From Pseudooceanicola atlanticus (GTDB taxonomy: Bacteria > Pseudomonadota > Alphaproteobacteria > Rhodobacterales > Rhodobacteraceae): a DNA stretch of 64,000 bases. The position numbers were made by a program, and so were the translations under genes. Below are positions 54,292 through 63,100 of the stretch, piece by piece. Positions within the stretch are counted from its first letter, which is position 1. Every line of letters starts with the position of its first letter. Where the stretch lies: the NCBI RefSeq assembly GCF_000768315.1, contig NZ_AQQX01000004.1:484759-548758 (forward strand), read 5' to 3'. The notes below the pieces were generated by a model. That model was not told the origin of the DNA and made no database searches. It saw only the letters and a program-made list of their open reading frames with translations.

Positions 54292-55366
54292 TCGGGGTGT
54301 CCTCCGTGCTTTGGGCATCGGCAATCAGGTGCGCGGCCTTCAGGTCGCAGCCAACCGTCAGGCTGGCGCCCACCCCACCGGGCACGGCGTTTTCGCGCAG
54401 CACCTCGACCCCCATTTCGCGGCCCGATGCCAGGGTGATCCGGTACTGCACGCGGGAGCCGAGAAGGTATTCGGCCTCGACCACGCCTTCGAAGGACAGG
54501 TCGGCGCTGTCGCCCTCGCCGAGGCGGCGCAGGCTTTCGGGGCGGATGGTCAACGTGCCCGTCTGCCCGGCCAGGCTGGCGCCGGCGCTGTCGGACATGG
54601 TGACATCGCTGGCCGTGCCGTTCACGAGATCGAAGAAGTTCACCTCGCCCATGAACTCGGCGACGAAGCGGGATTTTGGCCGGGCGTAGATCTCCTCCGC
54701 CGGGGCGATCTGTTCGAAATGCCCGGCCTTCATGATTGCGATGCGGTCGGACATGACCATCGCCTCTTCCAGCGAATGGGTGATGTAGATGAAGGTCTTG
54801 CCGGTGCGGCGGTGCAGGTCCTTCAGCTCTTTTTCCAGCGTCTTGCGCAGCCGGTAATCCAGGGCGGATAGCGGTTCGTCGAAGAACAGGATCTCGGGGT
54901 CGAAGGCCAGGGCGCGGGCCAGGGCGACGCGCTGTTTCTCACCGCCTGAGCATTGCTGGATGCGCTTGGAATAATAGTCCCGCGGCAGGCGCAGGGTGTC
55001 GAGCAGCTCGAGCGCGCGCTCCTTGCGCTTGGCGGGGGCAACACCCCGCAGCTTCAGCGGGAATTCGATATTCTGGCCGACGGTGCGATGCGGGAACAGG
55101 GCCAGCGACTGGAACACCATGCAGGTCGGCCGCTTGTTCGCGGGCACCACGTCGATCCGTTTGTCGCGCAGCCAGACGGACCCGTCGGTGGGCTCGTCCA
55201 TGCCCACGAGAATACGGATCAGCGTCGTCTTGCCAGAGCCGGAGGGGCCGACAATGGCCAGAAACTCCCCGTCGTCGACGTTCAGGTCGATGCCGTGGAG
55301 CGCGGTGAAATTTTCGAAGGTCTTGGTCAGCGCATTGATGCGCAGAATGGGGGTCTTGGCGGTCAT
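54278..55366 (-). CDS. Pot-type ABC transporter ATP-binding protein (PotA-like)
   Basis: A 362-residue ATPase: Walker A GPSGSGKTT (40-48), signature CSGGE at 139-143 in place of LSGGQ, Walker B ILFFDEP (159-165), switch His in ITHSLEEA, and a C-terminal TOBE domain (VVEAEYLLGSRVQYRI). It follows the binding protein by 60 bp. Confidence 0.93.
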   Translation of the reverse strand: MTAKTPILRINALTKTFENFTALHGIDLNVDDGEFLAIVGPSGSGKTTLIRILVGMDEPTDGSVWLRDKRIDVVPANKRPTCMVFQSLALFPHRTVGQNIEFPLKLRGVAPAKRKERALELLDTLRLPRDYYSKRIQQCSGGEKQRVALARALAFDPEILFFDEPLSALDYRLRKTLEKELKDLHRRTGKTFIYITHSLEEAMVMSDRIAIMKAGHFEQIAPAEEIYARPKSRFVAEFMGEVNFFDLVNGTASDVTMSDSAGASLAGQTGTLTIRPESLRRLGEGDSADLSFEGVVEAEYLLGSRVQYRITLASGREMGVEVLRENAVPGGVGASLTVGCDLKAAHLIADAQSTEDTPNAAA

Positions 55367-55426
55367 TGGGTCCGTCGATCAGGTAAAAGCGCGGCCGCCC
55401 GAGGGGAAACAGGCGGCCGCAAGGGA

Positions 55427-56560
55427 TCAGCCGCGGCGCAGGACGGTGTAGATTTCCATCAGCTTGTCGTAATCCGCGACCTCGTCGTATTCGACCGAAT
55501 TGGCGCTTTCCTCTTCCAGCGAGTCCCACTGGATCGCGTCCAGTTCATCGCTGTCCCACATGGCGAAGACGTCCGGATCGCCCATCTGCGCGACCGGGTT
55601 GTAGGTGCCTTCGGCAAAGCCCACGGCCTTGGCGATCTCGGGCTTCTGCACGAATTCCAGGAAGTCGGCGGCCAGCGGGCTGGGATCGGGGTTGTTGACC
55701 AGCGAGGTCAGCTCGGCCCAGACGACGCCGCCCTTGCCGTCGATCGGCCCGGATTTCGGCGTGATGCCACGGATCTGGGTCATGCCGTCCAGGCGCGCGG
55801 GCGATGCGGTATAGGTGCCGCCGGTGAAATAGGCGTCGATCTCGCCGTTGATCAGCGCGGTGTTCATCGCCACGAGGTCGTCCGACATCAGCTTGGCCCC
55901 GGCAAAGATCTTGGCCGCGGTGTCCTCGAACGCGGTAAAGCCGGCCTCGTCCAGGGACTCGAACGGGTTCAGGTCCGCGGTCAGGCACATGTGCATGATG
56001 TTCCAGTTGTCATAGGTCAGGATGCCGAAGCGATCCGCCATGTCCGGCTCCAGGAACAGTTTCCAGCCCATGTCCTCGGCCATTTCGCGGCTGATCTTGT
56101 CGGTGTTCACCACGAAGGAGAACGGGCCGTAGCGCTGCGGCATGCCGATCAGCTCTTCATCCTCGGCGAAGGCCAGCGGATAGGGCGGGTTGCCGTATTC
56201 CGGGGTCATCTTCTCGAAGAAGGGCATGAAGCGCTCCTTGTCGAGCGGCTTGATCAGGCCGGCGGGGTACAGCTGACCGCGCGCCCAGGGCTGGTTGAGG
56301 TTGATGAGGTCCCAGACATTCACCTCGCCCGCGCGCAGCTTGTTGATCATGTCGGGGTCGGAGGTGCCGGATTCCGCGCGCACGGTGGCGCCGGGGTTCA
56401 GATCGCGGAACGGGCCCAGCACGTCATCGGTATTGTAGCCCTCCCAGCACAGGATGTTCAGCTCGTCAGGCCGTGCGGCCAGCGACATGGACGGCTTGAG
56501 CAGGGAGGCGGCGCCTGCGGCACCCAGACCTGCGGTGAAGGACCGGCGGGATAGTTTCAT
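55427..56560 (-). CDS. Pot-type ABC transporter substrate-binding protein (PotD-like)
   Basis: A 377-residue PotD/PotF-family protein. The N-terminus MKLSRRSFTAG carries a twin-arginine motif (SRRSFT), suggesting Tat export. LNILCWEGYNTDDVLGPF and the SGTSDPDMINKLRAGEVNVWDLINLNQPW region match polyamine-binding proteins. The start at 56560 follows GGAG; two earlier in-frame ATGs exist. It is the first gene of a six-gene minus-strand operon, divergent from the kinase gene. The ligand is likely a cationic amine or amino alcohol, given the kinase/phospho-lyase pair next door. Confidence 0.9.
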   Translation of the reverse strand: MKLSRRSFTAGLGAAGAASLLKPSMSLAARPDELNILCWEGYNTDDVLGPFRDLNPGATVRAESGTSDPDMINKLRAGEVNVWDLINLNQPWARGQLYPAGLIKPLDKERFMPFFEKMTPEYGNPPYPLAFAEDEELIGMPQRYGPFSFVVNTDKISREMAEDMGWKLFLEPDMADRFGILTYDNWNIMHMCLTADLNPFESLDEAGFTAFEDTAAKIFAGAKLMSDDLVAMNTALINGEIDAYFTGGTYTASPARLDGMTQIRGITPKSGPIDGKGGVVWAELTSLVNNPDPSPLAADFLEFVQKPEIAKAVGFAEGTYNPVAQMGDPDVFAMWDSDELDAIQWDSLEEESANSVEYDEVADYDKLMEIYTVLRRG

Positions 56561-56702
56561 GGTTGGCTCCATATCTGTCGGACGCACGGGAACAGGCCCC
56601 GCGCCTTCAGGAAGGCCCCGCAGGCAAGGCTGCAGAACCGGCTATCTTGTCATGCTTGGCGGCTCGAAATGGTCGCCTTGAGGTCAACGGTTCCAAAAGA
56701 TT

Positions 56703-56737
56703 TCTGCGCTTGCAAGAGAAATGTTGCAAGTCGCAGA
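56703..56737. promoter_or_regulatory. Imperfect palindrome in the divergent promoter region, candidate DeoR-type operator
   Basis: TCTGCGCTTGCAA and TTGCAAGTCGCAGA are inverted arms differing by one inserted T, with an 8-bp spacer. The site lies centrally in the 229-bp gap between the divergent ABC operon and the kinase gene. It contains two direct TTGCAAG copies as well. The nearby DeoR-family gene is the likely binder. Confidence 0.5.
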
Positions 56738-56789
56738 TTTTTTGTTTTACTGAGCAGGAAAGTGACGTTGCAGTGAGGAAAATTTAGCC

Positions 56790-57782
56790 GTGCTCTACCA
56801 GGAAGATTTCATCGAACGGCTGCAGGCTGGGCTCAATACGCTCCTACCTTACTGGAATTTATCGAAAAAAACTGACCTGAAATTGCTGACCGTGTCCGAG
56901 AACGCGACATTCATCGCCCGTGACCCGGATCGCGAGAACCCGGTAATTCTGCGAGTTCACAGACCAAACTACCACAAACCCACAGAAATCGAGTCGGAAC
57001 TGGCCTGGATTTCTGCGCTGCGGCTATCGGGCGCCGTCGACACCCCCGCGCTGATTGCGACGCGCGAAGGCAGCTACCTGACATCCTTCGAGGATGGCGC
57101 CGATACCCGCCATGTCGTGGCCTTCGAATTCATGACCGGAGAAGAACCCGACGCCGATGCCGCGCTGGTGCCGGGCTTTGCCCTGCTGGGCGAGATCTCG
57201 GCCCGCCTGCACCGGCATGTGGAGGGCTGGGACAAGCCCGAAGGCTTCACCCGCAAGACCTGGGATTTCGACAGCGCCTTCGGGCCCGAGCCACTATGGG
57301 GGGATTGGCGCGCCGCACTTGGCCTGACGGCCGAGGGCCAGGCGGTGCTGGACAAGGCCCTGACCAAGCTGGAAGACCGCCTGACCGCCTACGGCAAGGG
57401 CGCAGACCGTTTCGGCCTGATCCACGCGGATCTGCGACTTGCCAACCTGCTGAAGGACGGCGACCACTTGGGGGTGATCGACTTCGACGATTGCGGCTAC
57501 TCCTGGTTCATCTACGATTTCGCCGCCGCGATTTCCTTCCATGAACTCAACCCGATCGTGCCCGACCTGCAGGCCGCCTGGCTTGAGGGTTACCAGAAGG
57601 TGCGCCCGCTGAGCGCCGAAGATATCGGCATGATCCCCGATTTCATCTTCTTCCGCCGCCTGCTGCTGACCGCCTGGATCGCCAGCCATTCGGAAACCGA
57701 AACCGCGCAGGAGGCCGGGATGGCCGATTACACGGAGGGCACAATCGCCCTGGCCCGGACCTACCTGGAGAGCGGCGCATGA
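56790..57782 (+). CDS. APH-family phosphotransferase, probable hydroxylysine/amino-alcohol kinase
   Basis: A 330-residue kinase-fold protein starting at GTG with GTGAGG upstream. The Brenner motif HADLRLANL is at 212-220 and the metal-binding DFDD at 231-234, as in aminoglycoside and choline kinase relatives. It overlaps the aminotransferase-fold gene by 4 bp. In animals, hydroxylysine kinase (AGPHD1/HYKK) of this fold works with an aminotransferase-fold phospho-lyase (AGXT2L2/PHYKPL); the pairing here suggests the same logic. The physiological substrate (hydroxylysine, ethanolamine or another amino alcohol) is inferred. Confidence 0.83.
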   Translation: MLYQEDFIERLQAGLNTLLPYWNLSKKTDLKLLTVSENATFIARDPDRENPVILRVHRPNYHKPTEIESELAWISALRLSGAVDTPALIATREGSYLTSFEDGADTRHVVAFEFMTGEEPDADAALVPGFALLGEISARLHRHVEGWDKPEGFTRKTWDFDSAFGPEPLWGDWRAALGLTAEGQAVLDKALTKLEDRLTAYGKGADRFGLIHADLRLANLLKDGDHLGVIDFDDCGYSWFIYDFAAAISFHELNPIVPDLQAAWLEGYQKVRPLSAEDIGMIPDFIFFRRLLLTAWIASHSETETAQEAGMADYTEGTIALARTYLESGA

Positions 57783-59101
57783 GCCGTGCAACCGCATCGG
57801 GCCAGGTGCGCCAGATCCTGGACATGAACGCCTTCCGCCCCGGCGATACGGATGCCGAAGCCGTTGAACGGCGGCTGGCCAACCTTGGCGCGGCGTCCGT
57901 CCTGTTCTACCGCGAACCGATCGAGATGGTGTCGGCCGAAGGGGCCTGGATGACGGCCAAGGACGGCACCCGCTACCTGGATTTCTACAACAACGTGCCC
58001 TCGGTCGGGCATTCCCATCCCCGCGTGGTCGAGGCCGTGTCGCGCCAGATCGCGCAGCTGAACACCAATACCCGCTACATCGTGTCGGTGGTCGACGACT
58101 ACCTCGAGGCCCTGAAGGCCCATATGCCCGACAGCCTGTCCAACGTGGTGATGACCTGCTCCGGCAGCGAGGCGAACGACCTTGCAATGCGCGTCGCGAT
58201 GGCCGCGACGGGCGGCACCGGGTTCATCGTGACCGAAACCGCCTATCACGGGAACACGGCGCTGGTGACGGAGGCCTCTCCGTCGGCGCTGAAGCGCGGT
58301 AGCCTGCCCGAAACGGTGATCGCCATCCCCCCGCCCAGCGTTCAGCATTCCGGCGAAGACATCGCCGGCGGCTTCCGCCGCAGTGTCGAGATGGCCCTGG
58401 CCGAGTTTGCCCGCCGCGGCATCACCCCGGCCGCGTTGATGGCGGATTCGATCTTTTCCTCGGACGGGATATTCGCCGATCCCCCCGGGTTCCTGTCAGA
58501 GGCGGTCGACGCGATCCGTGCGGCCGGCGCGCTGTTCATCGCGGATGAGGTCCAGCCGGGCTTTGGCCGGACGGGCGATGCGTTCTGGGGCTTTGGCCGC
58601 CACGGCATCACGCCCGACATGGTCACGATGGGCAAACCGATGGGCAACGGGTTCCCGATGGCCGGCATGGCCGTGCGGCCCGATCACCTGGAACAATTCT
58701 GCGCGGATGTGGGCTATTTCAACACGTTCGGCGGCAACCCGGTGGCCGCCGCCGCGGGCAAGGCCGTGCTGGACGTGATCCGCGACGAAGGCCTTCAGGA
58801 AAACGCCCGCGACACCGGCGCCCTGCTGCTGGAGGGGCTACGCGACGTGGCCCGTGCCGATGCGCGGGTCGCCGATGTGCGGGGCGCGGGCCTGTTCATC
58901 GGTGTCGACCTCGCCGAGGAAGAGACCGGCCGCCCCGACCCCGACCTGACCGTGAAGGTGATCGACGGGATGCGCAGCCGCGGCGTTCTGATCGGCGCTG
59001 CGGGCCGGTATGGCGCGACGCTGAAGGTGCGCCCGCCCCTGTGCCTGAAACGCGAAGAGGCCGAGCAATTCGTCGAGGCGTTCAAGGGCGCGCTCAGCTG
59101 A
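57779..59101 (+). CDS. Class III aminotransferase-fold enzyme, probable phospho-lyase (AGXT2L-like)
   Basis: A 440-residue PLP enzyme. Lys286 in MGKPMGNGFP is the Schiff-base lysine; DEVQPGFGRTG binds PLP. The combination of GKPMGNG, GYFNTFGGNPV, DVRGAGLFIGVDL and a late PPLCL motif resembles ethanolamine-phosphate and phosphohydroxylysine phospho-lyases more than ordinary omega-aminotransferases. Such enzymes split off phosphate and ammonia to give an aldehyde. The kinase encoded just before would supply the phosphorylated substrate. An ordinary aminotransferase remains possible. Confidence 0.85.
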   Translation: MSRATASGQVRQILDMNAFRPGDTDAEAVERRLANLGAASVLFYREPIEMVSAEGAWMTAKDGTRYLDFYNNVPSVGHSHPRVVEAVSRQIAQLNTNTRYIVSVVDDYLEALKAHMPDSLSNVVMTCSGSEANDLAMRVAMAATGGTGFIVTETAYHGNTALVTEASPSALKRGSLPETVIAIPPPSVQHSGEDIAGGFRRSVEMALAEFARRGITPAALMADSIFSSDGIFADPPGFLSEAVDAIRAAGALFIADEVQPGFGRTGDAFWGFGRHGITPDMVTMGKPMGNGFPMAGMAVRPDHLEQFCADVGYFNTFGGNPVAAAAGKAVLDVIRDEGLQENARDTGALLLEGLRDVARADARVADVRGAGLFIGVDLAEEETGRPDPDLTVKVIDGMRSRGVLIGAAGRYGATLKVRPPLCLKREEAEQFVEAFKGALS

Positions 59102-59873
59102 CCAGCAGGCGGACCTCGTTGCGGTCCAGCACCTTGGCGAGCGGCCCCTCGGGGGCCTTGTCGCTGATGATCGTGTCGATATCGCTCCACCGTGCGTAAC
59201 GGGCCGTGGCCATGCGGTCGAACTTGCTGTGATCGGCCACGACGAGGTTCTGGCTGGATTGCCGCAGCATGGTCGCATAGACGTCTCCGGCCTCGATCAG
59301 CGCGTCGCTGGGGCCGTCAGGCGACAGGGCAGAGGCCCCGAGGATCACCCAATCGGCGGAATAATCCTGCAGGAACCGGATCGCCTGAGCGCCGTGCATG
59401 GCCCCCTCCCCTGCATGGTATTCACCGGGCACCATGAGGATGCGGATCGTCGGGTTCTGGGCCAGCGCGGTCGCCACGGCAAAGCTGTGGGCGATAACCG
59501 TGATGTTGCGCATCTCGAAGGCCATGCGCCGGGCGACGGTCGCAGTGGTGGCGCCCGATCCCATCATGAAGGTCTTGCCCTCGGCCAGTTCCGGCACGGC
59601 GCGGCGGGCAATCGCCTCGCGCTCGCTCACCAGCTGGCGTTCACGATGCGACAGGACAGGTTCGTTGCCTGCCCGCAGCATCGCCCCGCCATAGGTCCGG
59701 CTGATGAGTCCCTGTTCGGCCAGCTCCTCCAGATCGCGGCGGATGGTTTCCGTCGTCACCTCCAGCCGGCTGGCTAGCGCCTTGACCCGGGTGGTCGGCT
59801 CATCGGCGAGGATCGACAGGATCTCGCTGCGCCGCCGGCTTTTCTTGGACAGTTTTTCGACGCTGTAGGGCAA
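59094..59873 (-). CDS. DeoR-family transcriptional regulator
   Basis: A 259-residue protein with an N-terminal DeoR winged helix (RRRSEILSILADEPTTRVKALASRLEVTTETIRRDLEELAEQGLI, residues about 13-57) and a DeoRC sensor domain (FMMGSGATTATVARRMA). It converges on the phospho-lyase gene and overlaps it by 8 bp. DeoR proteins usually bind phosphorylated effectors, which fits a pathway that begins with a kinase. Its likely target is the palindrome at 56703-56737. Confidence 0.9.
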   Translation of the reverse strand: MPYSVEKLSKKSRRRSEILSILADEPTTRVKALASRLEVTTETIRRDLEELAEQGLISRTYGGAMLRAGNEPVLSHRERQLVSEREAIARRAVPELAEGKTFMMGSGATTATVARRMAFEMRNITVIAHSFAVATALAQNPTIRILMVPGEYHAGEGAMHGAQAIRFLQDYSADWVILGASALSPDGPSDALIEAGDVYATMLRQSSQNLVVADHSKFDRMATARYARWSDIDTIISDKAPEGPLAKVLDRNEVRLLVS

Positions 59874-60181
59874 GGCGGGCTCCGACCGAGATAGATGACT
59901 TTACGCCCCAACAACGAAGAGGCTGCCTTCGGAACGCCAGTATTTGGGATATTACGCAACCACTTAGCAGCGATCAACACGGGCAAATGCCGCGGGGAAT
60001 TTACAAATATTTCCAAGGGGATGGGCCACGCCACGGTTTTTCATTCCTAGGCTTGATAGGCGCTGGTTTCATTGCAAAGGCCACCAACAGCAGCACGAAG
60101 AAATCGATGCAAACATGACACACATCAATTTATGCGAATGCGTTATCTGCCAAAATTGGGCGAATGGCAGAGGAGAGTCAT
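59874..60181. other. 308-bp divergent intergenic region
   Basis: There is no credible gene. It contains the upstream regions of the DeoR gene (minus) and the modular RTX gene (plus). The half next to the RTX gene is AT-rich and includes an FNR-like box (listed separately) and a TTATCT element near 60143. The RTX start is preceded by AGAGGAGAG. Confidence 0.7.
60115..60128. promoter_or_regulatory. FNR/Crp-like half-matched box upstream of the RTX gene
   Basis: ATGAC-N4-ATCAA matches the FNR consensus TTGAT-N4-ATCAA at 8 of 10 positions, 54 bp upstream of the start codon. One chance match of this quality is not surprising. Confidence 0.25.
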
Positions 60182-63100
60182 ATGACCACCACTACGGTTA
60201 CCAACATCTACGACGAGGTGTCCGGGGATGACATCCTGCCGGGCACGGGCGGTCGAGATCGGTTGGTCGTCAACTTTACAATCCCAAACGAAGGCATGTC
60301 CGTTGTCGGTTTTGCCGGAAGCGTCGGCACAGGCTATTCTGGCATGTTCGATGGTCCGTTGAACAACAACGTGTCCTTCTCAGGATTCGAGGATTTTTCT
60401 TACTACAGCTTCGTCCACGGAACCGACTACATTGTTACCGGTGATGGGGATGATATCATTTCGACCAACGCCGGGAACGATACGATCCTGAGCGGAGGCG
60501 GTATTGACCAGGTTGATGGTGGGAGCGGAACCGATATCTGGGGCGCCCAGTTATCAAATGTCACCAGTAACCTCGCATTCAACCTCAACGAAATTTCGAC
60601 CTACCTCGGAGCCGGCGTCGTTCAGAATGTAGAAGGATTGAACCTGACAACGGGCAGCGGCAACGACTCGGTGACGGGGCATGAAAACGCATTCACCAAC
60701 GACGAACTCGCGACCGGCGACGGCGATGACATCGTCACTATGCGCATTGCCTACACGGACGATATCCGAATGGGGACTGGTGATGACACGTTAATCCTAA
60801 CAAACGCGCTCGGCCTTGGTTTCGGAGACACCTCCGTCGTTGGCTTGACGCTGGATACAGACGGGTATCGCGGTCTGTTTGACGGCTATCTCGGAAACAA
60901 CCTTTCTTTTAGTGGTGTCGAACATTTCTCGTTCACCGATATGAGCGAAGGCAACGACTACATTCAATTCGGGACTGGTAATGACAGTATCGATGCGAGG
61001 GTCGGCAACGATACCATCGATTCCGGTAGCGGCTTCGACACGGTCAATGGTGGTGACGGAATCGATCGTTGGAAAGCCGATCTGAGTTTCCTCGACCTTC
61101 CGGTGAATATCAATCTGAACGGCCCGTCTAGCTATCATGGCGCCGGGTCTGTCCAGAATGTCGAGTCGATGATCCTGACCACTGGTGGCGGAAACGACAC
61201 CCTTACCGGGCATCAGACATCAAGCCAGTACGACCATATGTTTTCCGGCGGGGGAGACGATCTGTTGACCCTATGGGTCGGCGGTGACGACATCGTAGCG
61301 GCAGGGTCCGGCGATGACCGCCTAATCGTAATTAACGACCTGCCGACTGGATTGGGAGGAACCCAATCAAGCGCCTTCGCGCTTGGAGCGGACGGTTATT
61401 CCGGTTTGCTCGACAGTTATCTTGGCAACAACATTAGTTTCTCCGGGATCGAGCATTTCACGTTTACCGATGAGAGCGGCGCTTGGGACAATATCCAGAC
61501 GGGGTCCGGCGATGACAGCCTGACCACAGGTATCGGCGACGACACCATCTCTTCCGGAGGTGGCCGCGATACGATCGACGGCGGCGTCGGCACGGATCGT
61601 TGGGACGCGAACCTATCTGTCGAAACAGACGCTGTCGTGATCGACCTGAACGGACCGACCACCTTTCTCGGGACCGCTTCGGTAAAAAATGTGGAAGGCT
61701 TCCGGCTCCAGACCGGGTCCGGCAACGACATCCTGACGGGGCATGAGACATCTCACGTTTCAGACGCCGTCGATGCGGGGAGCGGCGACGACCTGATCAC
61801 GCTGCGTTTGCGCGGCAATGATACGGTCGCTGGCGGGGCGGGGAACGATCACTTGGTTGTCATCAACAACCGTTCAAATGCCGAGGGCGGCACGACCGTT
61901 TCCGGTTTCGCGCTGGACAGCAACGGCTATTCCGGGTTGTTCGACGGATACCTTGGAAACAATATTTCTTTCACAGGGATCGACCGGTTCTCTTTCCTAG
62001 ACTTAAGCGACGGGCATGATCGGATCGTCACAGGGGCGGGGAACGACTCGCTCAATACAGGTGGCGGCAATGACACGATCCTGAGCGGAGCTGGTGAAGA
62101 CACGATCGACGGCAGCGCTGGCGACGATCATTGGACAGGCGACTTGTCCGCCGACACCCTGGGCCTGGATATCACCCTGAACGGTTTGACCTCGCTGGTC
62201 GGCGCCGGAACGATGCGCAACGTCGAAGGCTTCGACGTCACTGGTGGATCAGGCAATGATCGGTTTACCGGGCACATGATCGCCACGATGAACGATACTG
62301 TTCGCGGCAATGGTGGTGATGACGAAATCATCCTCTGGCTGAACGGGAGCGACAGTGCCAATGGCGGCAGCGGATCAGACCGATTGGTGATTGACAATTC
62401 GCTGAACGCGGGAGGTGTAACGGTTTCAGGTTTCGAAACTGATGGTTCTGGATATTCCGGGCTGTTCGACGGTTATCTCGGGAACGATATCGAATTCAGC
62501 AACATTGAGCACTTCACCTATTTTGGTAGCAGCACTGGATCAGACAATATCCGTACCGGTGACGGCGATGACAGCCTGTTCGGAGGTTCTTCGGACGACA
62601 CCATCGACAGCGGGGCCGGTGATGACACTGTCGATGGCGGTGAGGGCGTGGACCTCTGGATTGCGGACCAGTCTACGCACACCGCCAGCCTGATCGTCGA
62701 TCTGAACACGGTATCCGCTCTGCCCGGTGGCGGCAGCGTCCAGAGTTTCGAACGGATGGACCTTGCCTCGGGCAACGGCAATGACACGCTGGTCGGGTAC
62801 GAAGGCGCGACTATCAAAAAAAGCAACTTGCATGATCGCATTGTTGCTGGTGGTGGCGACGATTTCATCTCTCTCTGGATGGGCGGAACAGATTATGTCG
62901 ATGGTGGGAGCGGCGATGACAGGTTGAGCGTCGTCAACGAACTCGGCTCGGCTTTCGGTGGAGTGTCCACGGTCGGGTTTGAAGAAGCCGCCGACGGTAT
63001 TTCTGGAATGCTCGACGGCTATCTCGGAAACAATCTATCCTATTCCGGAATCGAGCATTTCAGCTTTCTCGATCTCAACGAAGGCGCTGACCATCTGCAA

